Part shown: in pieces, positions 1 to 14,485 of the stretch
Numbering within the stretch: position 1 is the stretch's first letter
Layout: each line of letters starts with the position of its first letter
NCBI RefSeq assembly: GCF_000208745.1
Contig: NC_030850.1
Location: 5,350,938-5,414,937, forward strand
From: Theobroma cacao
Lineage: Eukaryota > Streptophyta > Magnoliopsida > Malvales > Malvaceae
DNA length: 64,000 nt
Direction: 5' to 3'
The notes under the pieces: generated by a model
Told to the model about the DNA's origin: nothing
Seen by the model: the letters and a program-made list of their open reading frames with translations, nothing else
Databases searched by the model: none
Program-made: the position numbers and the translations under genes

Positions 1-3000
1 TAACAAGCAGGCTTTTTCCAGGTACTACATCAACAGTCAACTGCCTAGCCAACAGCTTCTGTGCTGGAGTAATTATATCCACCTCAGCAAAAGAAATAAC
101 ATCCTCAGCATATAGACCAGTCCTCTGAGACCGTGCCAAGTTATCAGTGCTCAAATCCCCTGGTTAGATGACAATCTTGTTAGATTAAATGTGCAATATT
201 TAGACAACAAAGTCAGTCTTAAAATGAGAAAATAAAAAAAAAAAACAAAAGAAGATAAGGAAGAAACAATTTGCCCCTAATCAAATAGAAATGCAGCAGT
301 GTCTGATCAACAAAAATATTTCTAATGTCCAAAACAAATCAGCTTCACTTCAGCACATCAGAAGAAAAACTTATGTGATAGATATCATGAGCAGAAGTAC
401 ATAAAATTGAAACACAACCTACATTCAAATCCCATCTTTTGGCAAGGCCCAACATCATGTATTCCAGGTTCCTATTGAAACATACTAACATGAGGAACGT
501 ATGCAACGTCACATTGTAAGCAGATTACATTCACAAATGCCTAACTGTTATATGTAACCTTCTCAGTTCGAGTTGGATAAGAACTTCATTAGTCAGTTTG
601 GTACTTCTCCAACAAGCATACTAACTTCTATGCATTTACATTGTTATAATTTATGGATTAGCACTTGAAGATACTAATAGAAAATCTCAATCTCCAAACA
701 CATGATATTAATATTATCTAAAGCTATTTCACACTCAGAAGAAGCAGATTAGAAAAGAAAGCTCTCAAAAGAAATCTTAGCAACTGTGACAGTGTGATTA
801 ATCTTTTGACGCAATTGTTTCAGCAAAATATATGAAAATATACAAAATAAAATGCAAGGCTACACAATCATTAGGAGACAGTTAAAAAAATATACCAGAC
901 TGAGCAGCATCAAGAAGCTCTTCAAGCTCGAATATTCGGTTGATGCTTCCAGATAGCTCCAGGAACTTTCTATGCAATTCCAGGATGTCACCAAAGGCTA
1001 AAAAGCTTTGAGACACAACAGATGCCAGGAACCGCAGTGCATGGGCAAGCTCACCTAAAAGGTATCCCAGTACTTTCAGAGAGAGAAAGGAGGGAGAAAC
1101 TAGAAAGTAATACAAAAGCCAGTTAGATATCTCACCTTGAGTAGAAATTAAGGCTCGGTCACCTTTGTGTTCCAAGGCATATAATAAGCTCAAACCCCAA
1201 GTAACATTATGTGGAAGCTGTTTCGTGACAAAATCATCAAGTATACCAAACAGCCATTTCTTCTTCAAAAGTAACAAAGAGTGATCAAGAAGCTCCCTGA
1301 ATCTTGAATCAACCATCTGTTCAATATAGGACACATAGATTTAGAGACAGGGCATGAAATAATGGGGAAAAAGGAGTCTATAACGTTGCATAATGCATGT
1401 GCAGCAGTAAACCATGCAAAAGGGAAAAAATAACAATACTGTACCATGATTCCCACAAAAATTGGTAAAGATGGATTTCGTTCTTAAAACAAATTATCTG
1501 GCCATGTCCTCTCTAGACAAGGGGCAAAAACATAGTGCTGCCTTTTCAGCTGAAAAACTTTTCTTTACATTATAGAACAAGAAGGGGTGGGCGACAATCA
1601 AACAGTATCATCAAGGATGACTAAACAATTCTTGATGGCAAAATTTTTTTTTTGGCTAATAATCTTGACGCAAAATCCAAGCCTATATGAAACCAGCAAT
1701 TGTAGGACATTACAAGAAAAGCTTATTTTGCCGGGTTTCAGCCAAGGCATGTAAAGTGTAAACTATAGTTGTCCGATACAAACATAACAATGTATTCGAC
1801 TTCCAGTTGCTAACCGATAGAAATATTAAATATACTCCTACTGTTTTCAGTCTACTTTTCCACATGGAAATTTTTACATCAGCATCAACAATGATGGAAA
1901 CAACAGTTGACATTCAAATGCATCAGAAACAACAATAAATTCAGTAGCTTACAGCTTTTTCTCGAGCACCACCTCCAAAGAAAGCAATAGATTCAGCATG
2001 AGTTCGCAGTCTTTCGTGCATGAACCTAATTAATATATAGTATAAGTTATTAGAATGATATGTGCAGCAACATCCAGATATTATAAAAATCACACACATG
2101 CAAAACACGTGCACAAACATGTTATATAAGCCCACGCATAGGCCCACAAGACAAACAAGAGTGCCACACATTGACTCAGCTATTCAGTTAACAAACATAG
2201 ATGCCTGAGAGGGATAAAGGACAGGGGAAGGGGGATATCATGTCTGGATTGGTGGGAAATAAAGAGCCAAACCATCACTTATAGTAAACTGGCTAATGAG
2301 TCTCCGCAAAAAATTCTTTTCATTTATCTGTTTAATTTGGTCATTAGCTGTTATTATCCATGGACGAAAAAATCAAAACAGACAAACAAAACACACAAGG
2401 GTATTCAACGATACGATAAGGGATGGCTTTGCCTTGTAATCCGCAAACCTAGAGGGAATGCTACTGGCAAGGAAGTGCATAATGAAGGAGGGTAGAAGTC
2501 TATTAACATGAAAGAAGCCAAATCTATACGAGACAGGAGCAAAATTTTTTTTTTTTCATTTCTGTCAAAACTTAATCTTTTCAAAACCTTTCTTTTTCTC
2601 TTCGTTTTTCCCCTCCTCTTTTTCAGTGAGAGCCACCATTATGTATCGTTATATGTTCTAACACTTGATTGTATGGCAGTAATAGCTACAAAAAATGGGT
2701 AAAAATAAATATTTTAAGTATCAGACAGTTTCCAAAACCACTGGGTTTAATGGATTCTGCTAGTTTTTTACTTGTTACTACCCAGCTAAGTTCCTGAGCT
2801 TCACTGTTCAAACTACCAGACCAATTGAATTTACAACACCAGTTTATATCTGTTTTTTTGGCATATATAGTCAAGCAAGAATTTCCATGTGCGAGTACAG
2901 CTAGCATGCTTAGTATTAGTAGAGCATGGATTCTAAATCAAGATGGAATTACCTAAAGGTTCCCTCAAGTTGTTGTTCTCGACTTGTCAAATCACCAAAA

Positions 3001-6000
3001 TCAGGAGTAACAGTCCTTAGAAAACCCAGACCAAGCAACATATATGCATACAAAATGGCAACGCCCCTCCTTCCAGTTAACAGCTTCATTCTCCAGGTGA
3101 ACCTTAAAATTGCAGCATTATTAAGAACTTTTCTTAGAAGATAGATAAGGGAGGGAGGAAAGGAAGATATACTTTCAAAGCCTCGAATCAAGATTACACA
3201 GAAACCAATACCATAATAAATAATAATAAAATTTACATAATGTACTCACCACAAAATATCAACAGATGGCTTTACCATTCCAGTAACCAGTCCTGATAAA
3301 TCAGTGGTTAACTTTTCAAGATCATGAGTTATTCTTTGATCTGCATCAATATTTTTGCTTGACATGTGAAAGACCTACAACGAGATGCATTTGATGTGAA
3401 TTTACCATTGCTAAGTTCTAGGTAATAGTGGTGAAAATTATTAACACTGTGCAACGCGTGCCAGATACCCAGGCAGCACATGTTTCTGAGCTGAACCAAT
3501 CACCTGGTAAAATGCATTATTTCTTAAGTAGTTCTTTAACAAATGTTGAGTCAATCTAATCCTCCATCCAAGGGCCAGCCTAGCTGTCAAGTGCCTGTAA
3601 ACCAAGAAACAGGTTCTTTAAACAGATATTTTTTACTGAGAAGGCATGAAACTAGATATGCAACTAAAGCTCAGGATGAGCATAAAACTTCTGTCGTAAA
3701 TTTCACACCATCGAGAATCAAGTATAACCATAGTCTTATAAAGCACTAAAAAAAATACTCTAAGTCGAAATATTACTGGAGGTTATGAATATAATTGTAA
3801 ATGCATGACTGACATTCATTCTCTTCATTCGATCCAGAGTTCCACTCAGAAGTTTACCAGCATGACATGAAGTAATGGAAAAATAAGAATGGGCATGAGC
3901 CATGCATAGGATAACCATGACATAGTTTATCAGAAGTATCACAAAATGTATATATTATTTAACAGTCCCAGATTACAGGCAAATACAAACCAACAAGTTA
4001 GACATACAGTGTTCTGCATGTAAATTGGCTACCCAATCTGCACATACAGCACAACAAACATACTGAAACACAAAATGGAAAGACTTAATTGGAGTTCAAA
4101 AGATATAGAAATTAAGGTTTCAATTAATAAATTCCAAATAATAAGAAAAATTAAAGGTCTGGAATGCAAGCAGAAAAGATTGAAAGGGGGGAGGAAAATC
4201 TATACATATGCATAACAGCGTAAGTTTTGAAGAATTTGTAATAAAATGGAAGGAATAGATCTGGGCAAAGCTCCTGCTGTATAAGAAATGCCCAATACGG
4301 TAAATAAAAAAACTTAGAACTTAAAAAGAACAAAATAAATTTTTTCTTGAAAAAACAAATCCCTTAAAGACTCTTGCAGTCTACTGTAAATTGTCTAACC
4401 TTTATAAGTATCTGGTCTACTTGAATTTTCTGCATGCTTGCTTTGGCAACAAAAATTTTGGACCAGCCAGATTCAAATTAAATATTCATACCACATGTTA
4501 CTTTCACTTATTGGGTGTAGGGGAATGAAATAATAATTTAAATGACATGATAGAAACATAAAAATAATGAAACCTAAATCAAGGATTTACAAACTGCACA
4601 AATCACAAAACTGTCAAAAAATAACAGATATATCTTTGTCTATTCACATCTCCCTCTTTTTATTTAGTATTTCATATAGAGGTCAACACATGCTGAACAG
4701 CCAAAATTACCTCAAGGAAGGTGCAATGAAAGAAGATGCAGCACTTTGAAGAACGCTTATACCAATTAATCGGATAAAGGCTGCCTTGTCCTGCTTCAAC
4801 ACATACTTCACAGTCGTTCCTGAGAATTGATGCATATAGATAACAATAACCAATCCCTCAGATTTCAAAATAGCTATAAAGTAAAGAACATAGTTAGAAT
4901 ACCATTCAACGATGCAATCCGATCTGATATCCATGTTCTCGAGACAACAAGAAACGCAACTGTAAGTAGTTGAGCTCCTTGTTTGTCTAATATGGTAGGT
5001 ACCTGTATCACAAGAACTGAAGGTTGTAGACAAAAGAAATAAAAATTGTGGTAGTGGATTAGAACACCATGCGCTCACTAATACTAAGGATGCCTTGCAC
5101 CTGGTTTACGTGAATTCAAATATTGCAGATAAGTAAATATCACAAAATTAATGCTCCATATGCTCAACAAATCTTATACAACAGTATTTAACCTACTTGT
5201 ATCAGCTATGCTACAGTTATAGACATATGTTTGAGAACATTTAGTGAAAGGAGGCTGAGTCCATCATTACCAATCCATAATAGCATTACTTTGAGCAATT
5301 ATTTTGTAGGACTCAAACTCTTTGCTAAAAGGCAATTTAAATGAATCTACTATTGCTATAGAATTATTTCTAGGGATCTGAAACACCAGTGAAAACTCAA
5401 TTTAGGAATAACCTAGAACTCAACATAAGGAGGCGGGAGCAAAGTCATAACAACTACATAAGTCTCCTACTTATGACCTAGAAAACAAGAGAAGCTATAT
5501 TTTGGGAAAACTCATCATTCAGGTCCAATCAAGATTTAGAACTTCACAAGCTCATATTGATACCAACTTTGGGCACCATTATGGGCAAATCATCCTTTAA
5601 TTCACAAGGTTAATTTATGTGACCAAAAAAGGCTCTTCCAAAACTTACCAATACTTTAAACATGCCAGCTACTCTCAATGGCAGCACTCTTGGAACCCTC
5701 TGAAGTTGCGGAACAACAGGCAATTTGACATCATGATTCACAAAGGGAGATGCTGCTATCACCTCTGATACATATGATTGTGCCTTTGGACTTGAGAATG
5801 CAGAATCCTAGACAAATTCACTCAAAATTTTGCAGTAAGATAAAACGGATCCAGTTGAACAAAACAAACACACAAGAAAACAAAAAATTCAGAAGTTTTT
5901 TAAGACCTTTTTAGCTGCAGTGAATGCACGTTGAACTGTAATGGCATCAGTTTGGCGGTCTGTTTCAGAAGGTTCAGTCAAATCAATCCCATCTTCACTT

Positions 6001-9000
6001 TGTACTGAAGAATCCTCCCTGGAGATTTTATACAAGTTTCATTAACACAAACCAAACAAAAAACAAAAACTATAATCTCCAAAAATTTATGCTTGGTACC
6101 TTTTGTAATGAACTTTCCATCCTCCTTCCCCATCCAAGGACAAAACCACATCATGAAATGCAACTAGTGCTGGACGATGTGATATAGTTATGCATGATGT
6201 ACCCATAGCTCTAACTTTAGCACAAAACCGCTCCTCCATATCAGTTGTCACAGCACTTGTGCACTCATCAAGAATTGCAAATTTAGGCTTATGGTAGAAC
6301 AGTCTAGCCATCCCCAATCTCTGTTGCTCCCCAAGAGAGAGTTCATCACCCCAGTTAACCTCTTTTTCAGGTGGGTAACGATCCAATAGGTACTCAAGGT
6401 CAACCTGCATGGATAACAAAGTTAAGAATTAGTTTGAAGGTTGGCTATAAAACCCAAAAGAAATACAAAGCATCAATACAATTTTCAGAAAGTGAAAACA
6501 AGAAAAAAATTATGAGATGAAACTCATACATTTTTCAACAGCTCCACCATTCCACTATGTGTAAGAGGTTCAACTTCCTGATCTGCAGTAAGAGGATAAA
6601 TTAACTGGTCGCGAAGGGTTCCAACAGCTGTATATGGTCTTTGTGGCACATAGAAAACTTCTTTATTAAGATCAGAACCAACCCCCGGTTTCACAATATG
6701 GCCTGATACCAGTGGCCAAAGACCACCTAAAACCCGGAAAAGGGAACTCTTTCCACTGCCATTTGGACCTTCAGCAAAGAAAAAACAAAGATTTAAATTG
6801 GCCTAAAGATCACAACATGGCTTTAAAACCTACACAAACAGGATTAAGTATTGCCTTTTCAAAGTTCTCATCAATAATTTCTAAAAGCCAAAAGAACAGA
6901 TTAAATTTGGAAACTTGAACATAAAGAATGTCAGCATACAAATCAACAAATACACATACATACTTACATACATAAATACATATATATGTATATATAAAAC
7001 AAGAACAACCAATTTATAAATGTCAGCACATAACAAATAAATTAATATTTCTATATAGACTTTTACTATTCACTGAAAGAGCACAGAAGCAAGGACAATA
7101 TTTTTCAAAAGTTAAATCTTTATAAATGTCATCATACCAAAATATGTGCTACAAAGTAAAACATTGTTCTTAAATATAACTGTTAGCAGGTTTGACATTT
7201 AAAATAAGCCACTATGTGGTAAATATATCATATCAAGAACAAAGCACCACTTCAAACAGCCAAAACTTGCTTTTTGATTGCTAAGTAACAATTCTACAAC
7301 AACTTGTTTAAGGTGACTCTACTTTCCAATAAGAGCTCATACACTTCCTCAACTATAATAGAAGTTTAACAAAGAAAAGCAGGTGTAAGAGACTAGGAGA
7401 TAGCAACATAAGGCATATTAAAGGTAAATGTAAATCAAAATAATTTAAAGGGAAAAACTACCTGTAATCAAAAGATTAGATCCTGATTCAACCCTCAGAG
7501 AGAGATCCTTCACCAAAACATTCCCAGTTGGAGTGACAACCTGGATAGAATTTCTACAATTAGAACAAAAATTATGACTAAGGCATATTAAGAATTATAT
7601 ATGGTCCAATATCATCTCAATACCTTGACACTAGAAAACTCAACACAATTAGCTTCACTGAAGTAATTCCTACTTCCAGCACTTTGCAGGGACGATTTTT
7701 TATCATCAGCACTTAGCTCTCTTGATATAAGTATCAACTCATGAATGCGGTCAGCATAACCACTGGAATATATTAAAAGAAACATATTAGCTGAACCAGA
7801 AATATTAGCTGAATAAAAAAATATATCTGAATATTAGCAGAGCTAAAAGAAATATATAAGAATAAAACTTAATATTAGCTGAACCAGAAAGCTGTCTCAC
7901 TCACGTTCATTCTTGTAATGATCAACAACAATTAGTCTACTACTGAATGTGCAACATATCCATCATGAATATTAAAAATGCATACGGTAAGATTTCAGAG
8001 GTTGCTTAGAAAGTGCTTAATATTCCTGATTTGTTGTTTTTCTTCCAGAAATTATAAACACCTCTCTAAAACCAGAAGTCAACAAAGAAATACCTGAGAC
8101 GATTTAACCGTCTTGAACTTATAGAAAGAGTCCCCAGGGCCTGAAATAGTGAAATTACAACACTGGTGTGATATCTTAAATTGCTTAACATCTCTGCCCG
8201 TCCCAATGTTGAAGTGTCAGGTCTAAGGTGGCCAGCAAAGAAAGGCTCGATAATCAAAACAACAGCAACAGTAGCACCAAGATACTTCAATAAGAAGTCT
8301 TGAATCATGCCAAACCACCAATGATCATGAAGTACGACTCTCATGTGCCTTACAAGAGTCTTAAACTTCTGCTGAATATGAGATTCTTCTCTATTTTCTC
8401 CACCGTAAAATGCTATACTTTCTGCATGGGTCCTTAACCTTGAATGGAGCTGTCTATATTCTCCTTCCAACTGTTGTTCTTTGGACATTAGTTTCCCAAA
8501 AGCAGGAGAGAAGTTTCTTATTGCAGCTCCTGCTCCCAAAACATAGGCCTGCAAAGCAACCTCATAGATTAATGTGACAACCAGACATTATGATAATAAC
8601 TACACTAGCACAATAGTTGCTAGAATGAGCTGTTCCAAATACAAATGAATCGGACAAATAATTTACCAATATCCAGAAAATGTATTTTGGGCTAGCATAA
8701 GAACAAAGACGCCAAGTATAAAGCAGACCATCAGTAACTGCTGTCAAATCATCCTGTACAAGCTCACTCAACTCTGAACAGAATCTCGGCACATCACTTG
8801 CAATCCGTTGTTCAGGATTCCTAATCCGTCCATCAACATGTGATATTTTGTAATATGCCATGTTCTGAAATCAAATGTTCTATTGATAAACGATAGAGAA
8901 AACATAGAAATAACAAGAAAAAAACCTTATAATGCATCCAAATCAAGAGATAACTTCCCAATTTGGAGTGCTTTCTCCTACATGAAAGAACAAACAAAGT

Positions 9001-12000
9001 AAAGCAAACACCATTCCCAGAGGAGGAGATTGAATTTGCAATTTGTATATTAGATGGGTCCTCCAGAAATTTCACCACTGATAAGAAAATGTGCTTACTG
9101 GTGCTATTACCCCTTCAGAAGTTTGCTATGTTACAACAACTGAGTAGATCTTTTCCAGTAACAAAATTTTAAATAATTCTGAACTTAACATGTCTTAAGT
9201 CTAGGAGCAATTTAGTCCCACAATGTTTTGGTTAAAAATATCACACACATTTTAAAAGAAAAGAGGGACAAAAAAAAAACTTAGATATAAAGAATATAAA
9301 ACAAACATGTATTCCCCCTCACAGATGAAGATGTGCAAAGAAGATAAGATACTTCACTCATGCGGGAAAAAGTGAACAAAAAAGTATTCATGAATTATGA
9401 TAGGAAGCACACCTGATCTAACCAGGTTAAAAAATGAACGTAGCTTAGGAAGAGAAATTCAAAAAATCAGTTATAGATAGATTACTCCAACATTGAAGGA
9501 AGAAGACTACCTCAAAGTAATGTGCATGGATGAGTTTTGTCAGTATTTTTCTGAACCTCAGACTTAGGGTACCAGTTATGTACTTTGAAGTAGAATAAAT
9601 GGTTGACAGAAGAAAGCACAACAAAATGTTTTCGGATATTAGCCGGAAAAATGATGGCACACGCCGAAGAAAGGCAGCACGGAATAGAAATCCCTGAACT
9701 TTTGCTAATCTATTGCTCAAAGCAGTTCTCAGCACCTGCAAAAAGATATAAAGTAGATGCTTTACTTTAAAAGAACACAAAACCCCCTATGCTCAAGCTA
9801 CTAAAACTCCTAAGTTACATCCCTCAGGAAGGAATTCAAATTTCCATTCACCTTTTTTACAGGTTTATTTTTCCCATTTGCTCTATCTGATGCAGACACG
9901 AAAAGTGCAAGCTAAAATCAAATATGTGTTGATATCTGTCTGCATAGATGCGTGTATGATAAAATGAGATAGATAAAGTGCCTTGCCTAACCACTGCCTT
10001 CTTATGTTACTTATATGACCAAATACACTAGCTAAACTTTACCAAAAAAATAAATAAAGCAACTACACATTTGGTAACTTCTTTAATTTCTAGTATTTTT
10101 CCTTCTGGATCAAAGTATCCAGAGAATTATTACAAAACCCAGTCAAGGGAATGAGGGGTGGTGTCTGGGTGTTGTACTGAGATAACATATTGTAATTGTC
10201 TAGCATAAAGATGGATTTGAACCAAGGCCTTTTACCATATACCACTTACCACCAGATCAAGTGGCATCTCTACACCAAAGATTCAGCACAGAAATTCTAA
10301 ATAACTCACTTTTTAGGAGGGTAAAAATTCAGACTATCTTTGACTTTGTTATCTGGTCCATATTCTTAACAATGTTTGTGATTGCAATGAAGAAGGTTGC
10401 TGTGAAACAAATAAAATATAAAGGATAGCAAAACTTAGAAAGCAAGCAACATATCATACAACAGTATGTTTGAAGTACACAAAAAGGCGTACCGCTATGC
10501 CCACCAAAGCCAAAAGATCTCTTGCACCTATTTGGCCCATCTCAGATAGAAGAATTGCTGCTAGAACCTGAAGGGACTTCAATCCACTTTTCTTTTGTGT
10601 AGTTCCCTTTACATTATTATTGTTTTTAACAACCTCATCAGAATTTTCTCTATTATCTCGGTCCCCATTGTAATGACAATATGAATTGGGCTTTTTACTA
10701 CTAAACCGTGATTGCACATAAGCAGCAGCACCACCAGCAACCACAATACCAGAAGCAAGCAATAGTGCTTTCCTGTGAAACCACAAAAAAAATAGTAAAA
10801 TACTAGACAGTCACCAGGGAAGAAGTTGAGACGAAGGCTATGCCACTTGAGCATTTTACATCAGAGGAGGATCATTGCGTAGACATCCAACAGAGCCCCA
10901 CTGGGTGGGTAGGGCAGGGAATAATATCATGCCACATAACATAGATGACCTTGATACGATGGTAACATACAGATTAAAAACTGCAATAATATTGAACAAA
11001 GACTAAAGCTTCAGAAGAAAGATGGGTAATTAAAGTTACATTCAAGCATCTAAGCCCTTTGGGAAAAGTCTAATCTTCTCTACCATCAATTAATACAATT
11101 TTAGGAAGACATAACTGGACCTGGCTTAAATCACAACTGCCCCGTTACATGATAATATTTTTTTTCCAAGATCATTTTCACAACAGAACATTCCCAACTA
11201 ATAGGGGTTTCCTACACTACTCAAACCAAACATTTCCCACTTGTCTTTTGCTAGGTAACTCTGAAAAATACCTTCATTCCAAGTAGTTAACCGATTTGAA
11301 AACTTTCCAGGATAATTATGATTGAAATTTCTCTTTAGATCCCAGGCTTACAGGAAATCTCCTCCTCTTAGAGGGAGATGTAGCCATGGGGGGTGAAGCC
11401 CCAAGGGTTAGTTGTAATCTTAATCTCAAAGGCATAACTCAAGACCAGATCCTATAAGAATACAATCACTCCCTAGAACAATTGAGTGTCTCAATCCCCC
11501 TCTTCGCTTGTCTTGGAAAAAAAATAATAGTGTTATGAATTTCTTTCTCATGTCATTGTCCTCTGAAATTTTGAGAACTCCTTATAATAATCAAATGAAC
11601 AATTTTCAGATTTTTTAAATTGCTAAAAACTGATGTCTTGATAACATAGTTGCTCCCAAAATTGTACCAAATGCAAACAGACAGAGAGCTGAAAATAAGC
11701 AAGGGTCGTTCCCAAACTAAATTTACAATGCAAGAAGACCCCTACAAAATGACCATGTATTGCATTATTCTTCAAACATTTTTTAAAGCTTTAAATATGC
11801 GTAAAGTCATAAGCCTTTCTCTCCATAGGGTCACTCACCTTCAGTTTACACCACTCATCAGCAACCCCAAACAAATAAAAGCTCTTAAGAGACATTTTTC
11901 TTTATGTTACTCACATTCATCAAGAAGTAGACATGAGGAAAGAATTAGGAGAAAGGAGAGATACAAGCTAATACTTGACCTAGCAGACATCTAATATATT

Positions 12001-12202
12001 GGTGATATCATTATCAAAACCAAAACAGAAAGAAGCACCAACTCTTATCATTTATACAACAAATAAATTGACTCAATTAAGATATAGATGTGTCAACATC
12101 AGTACTTAAATTGATTATCAGCAATAAAATCCATCGTTACCTCCTTGAGGCCAGAAGACTTCGACCATGCTCAGTTAACTGCAACAGTTGAAGAGAAGGC
12201 AT
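1..12202 (-). CDS. ABCD1: Peroxisomal ABC transporter, D family (COMATOSE/PXA1/ABCD1 ortholog), 3' end off the window
   Basis: Full-size peroxisomal ABC transporter. In Arabidopsis this family imports fatty acyl-CoAs and jasmonate/auxin precursors for beta-oxidation. Coding exons read on the minus strand with consistent phase and GT-AG junctions: 12141-12202, 10493-10772, 9511-9735, 8667-8864, 8094-8548, 7624-7762, 7462-7540, 6530-6768, 6100-6404, 5907-6018, 5649-5807, 4903-5002, 4711-4819, 3504-3594, 3250-3374, 2953-3102, 1953-2025, 1136-1316, 896-1054 and 1-159 (partial). They give about 1,133 residues; the family has about 1,340. The start ATG (12202-12200) begins [20 protein letters not shown], as in the Arabidopsis protein. 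NBD1 shows Walker [10 protein letters not shown] (about 480-488), signature LSLGEQQ (581-587), Walker B FAILDE (601-606) and H-loop His635. Both membrane halves carry the EQQLEG...HAESIAF coupling region (exons 8094-8548 and 2953-3102/1953-2025). The window ends at SLLV, just before the second Walker A. I compared it with the Arabidopsis protein from memory; orthology is secure, exact exon edges are my reading. Confidence 0.96.
10120..10275 (-). mobile_element. tRNA-derived SINE-like insertion in an ABCD1 intron
   Basis: On the minus strand the sequence holds a B-box match GGTTCAAATCC (10213-10223) and, about 20-30 bases before it, an A-box-like TGGTGGTAAGTGG (10242-10254). That order and spacing is typical of Pol III promoters in plant tRNA-related SINEs. 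It sits inside the 757-base intron between the coding exons 10493-10772 and 9511-9735, in the same orientation as the gene. I could not define a poly(A) tail or target-site duplication, so both ends are approximate and the copy is probably old. Confidence 0.5.
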
Positions 12203-13618
12203 TGTTGAAGGTGGACCTCTACACTGTAGCACAGATTAGCAACCAAGCAAGGAGGCAAGAATCTGGAATGCATTAACAACAATTGTCAAACAATAATGCT
12301 CCAAGCTTTGGATTTCCCAACAGCCAATATGGTAGGAACCAATAACTAGAAGGAGGTATGGATAGTACAAATTACTTTCTAAGCATAAGTGAAGAATCTT
12401 CACTAGAAATTTACACAACAATATCAATTGTTATATGAGACAATATCAATGTGTATTATCTCTTTGATATAATTTATTATACATGAAAAACAAGAGGATA
12501 CACAGAACAAGGGGGACAGATTACAGGTGAAAATAAAATTTAAGAAGAAAAATTCAAAGTAGAGAAATTATTGCATGGCAATTTTTTCCACATTCATTAA
12601 AACATCCCTAAATCTTCCCCACCCCCCAAAAAAACTTTCTCCAGAATTTATGGCCATCGCCCAACAAACTTGAAACTGTGTAAGAGGGTAGTTGTTACAC
12701 CATCTAATGCATCAATAGCAAAAATAGTGCTCTGCAGAAGGAATGACCATTGTAACAAAGTCACATTATAAGAGAATGTAAGATCATTCTCCATAAGTGA
12801 GATCCAGTTGTTTAACAAGATAAAGCAGATATTTGTCTAGAAAACAGGCAAACAAAATACATTCTTACTATTGTCTGGCAAGAGCTTCACAATTCACATC
12901 CAAAAGCCAAAAGTGTTAACCATGCTCCATCAACAGTAGATGTTGGCAAGAGAGCACACTTCAATTTGTCTTAATATGAAAATTTCTTAGCAGTGAATGT
13001 GCCTTGTAATATCGCTTCTTATCAATAATTCTCAACACTAATCAGGCATTTTACATCTGTGAGATATATTATAAAAACCATCAGCAAACCAAAAACAATA
13101 AATGGAGTATTTAGTAGAAAAATTACAAGGAAAAAAGAAAAGCAGCAACAACAAACACTTAGATAATTATATACCAAGAATTACTGTTGAAATTCAGTAA
13201 AATGTTCGTTGGAGAGACAAGAGTACATCGAAGAGCATATCTTGACAAAGCAAAAATTGGGTGATGCTGTCATGACCTAGATTTATTTAATCTGGATCTA
13301 TTATTAACAGGTGATCAGAAATTGAAAAGAATAAATGGCTGAAAAAAGCTAAGAAATGGATAAAGTAAAGATGTGCAACTGTAGTCTTGTGCAAGAATAC
13401 AACGTGTATACAAGTTGACACACCTGGACAGATAAAGATCTAAAAGGACACAATAGAGGCAAATTGAGTGTCACAAATAAACTGAATGATATTGGTTTGG
13501 TTTGAGCAATTCTTAACCTATTGCAAACTCCACTGCTTGGATAGACGAAAAAAATGTACATTCTTCATTTTGATATAAAATAACTGACTGCAGGCAAACC
13601 CACCAACCCCCCCCCAAA

Positions 13619-14412
13619 NNNNNNNNNNNNNNNNNNNNNNNNNNNNNNNNNNNNNNNNNNNNNNNNNNNNNNNNNNNNNNNNNNNNNNNNNNNNNNNNNN
13701 NNNNNNNNNNNNNNNNNNNNNNNNNNNNNNNNNNNNNNNNNNNNNNNNNNNNNNNNNNNNNNNNNNNNNNNNNNNNNNNNNNNNNNNNNNNNNNNNNNNN
13801 NNNNNNNNNNNNNNNNNNNNNNNNNNNNNNNNNNNNNNNNNNNNNNNNNNNNNNNNNNNNNNNNNNNNNNNNNNNNNNNNNNNNNNNNNNNNNNNNNNNN
13901 NNNNNNNNNNNNNNNNNNNNNNNNNNNNNNNNNNNNNNNNNNNNNNNNNNNNNNNNNNNNNNNNNNNNNNNNNNNNNNNNNNNNNNNNNNNNNNNNNNNN
14001 NNNNNNNNNNNNNNNNNNNNNNNNNNNNNNNNNNNNNNNNNNNNNNNNNNNNNNNNNNNNNNNNNNNNNNNNNNNNNNNNNNNNNNNNNNNNNNNNNNNN
14101 NNNNNNNNNNNNNNNNNNNNNNNNNNNNNNNNNNNNNNNNNNNNNNNNNNNNNNNNNNNNNNNNNNNNNNNNNNNNNNNNNNNNNNNNNNNNNNNNNNNN
14201 NNNNNNNNNNNNNNNNNNNNNNNNNNNNNNNNNNNNNNNNNNNNNNNNNNNNNNNNNNNNNNNNNNNNNNNNNNNNNNNNNNNNNNNNNNNNNNNNNNNN
14301 NNNNNNNNNNNNNNNNNNNNNNNNNNNNNNNNNNNNNNNNNNNNNNNNNNNNNNNNNNNNNNNNNNNNNNNNNNNNNNNNNNNNNNNNNNNNNNNNNNNN
14401 NNNNNNNNNNNN
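13619..14412. other. Assembly gap (794 N)
   Basis: Run of 794 undetermined bases inside the 5'UTR intron of the ABCD1 gene, flanked by a C-rich run on the left and an A-run on the right. Open frames that cross it are artefacts. It probably marks a repeat or homopolymer the assembler could not cross. Confidence 0.99.
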
Positions 14413-14485
14413 AAAAAAAAAAGGAAGAAAATTAGCTGAAAGCAACAAAAAAAAATCAAACTAGAGAGTGACTTGTTAAAGATAC

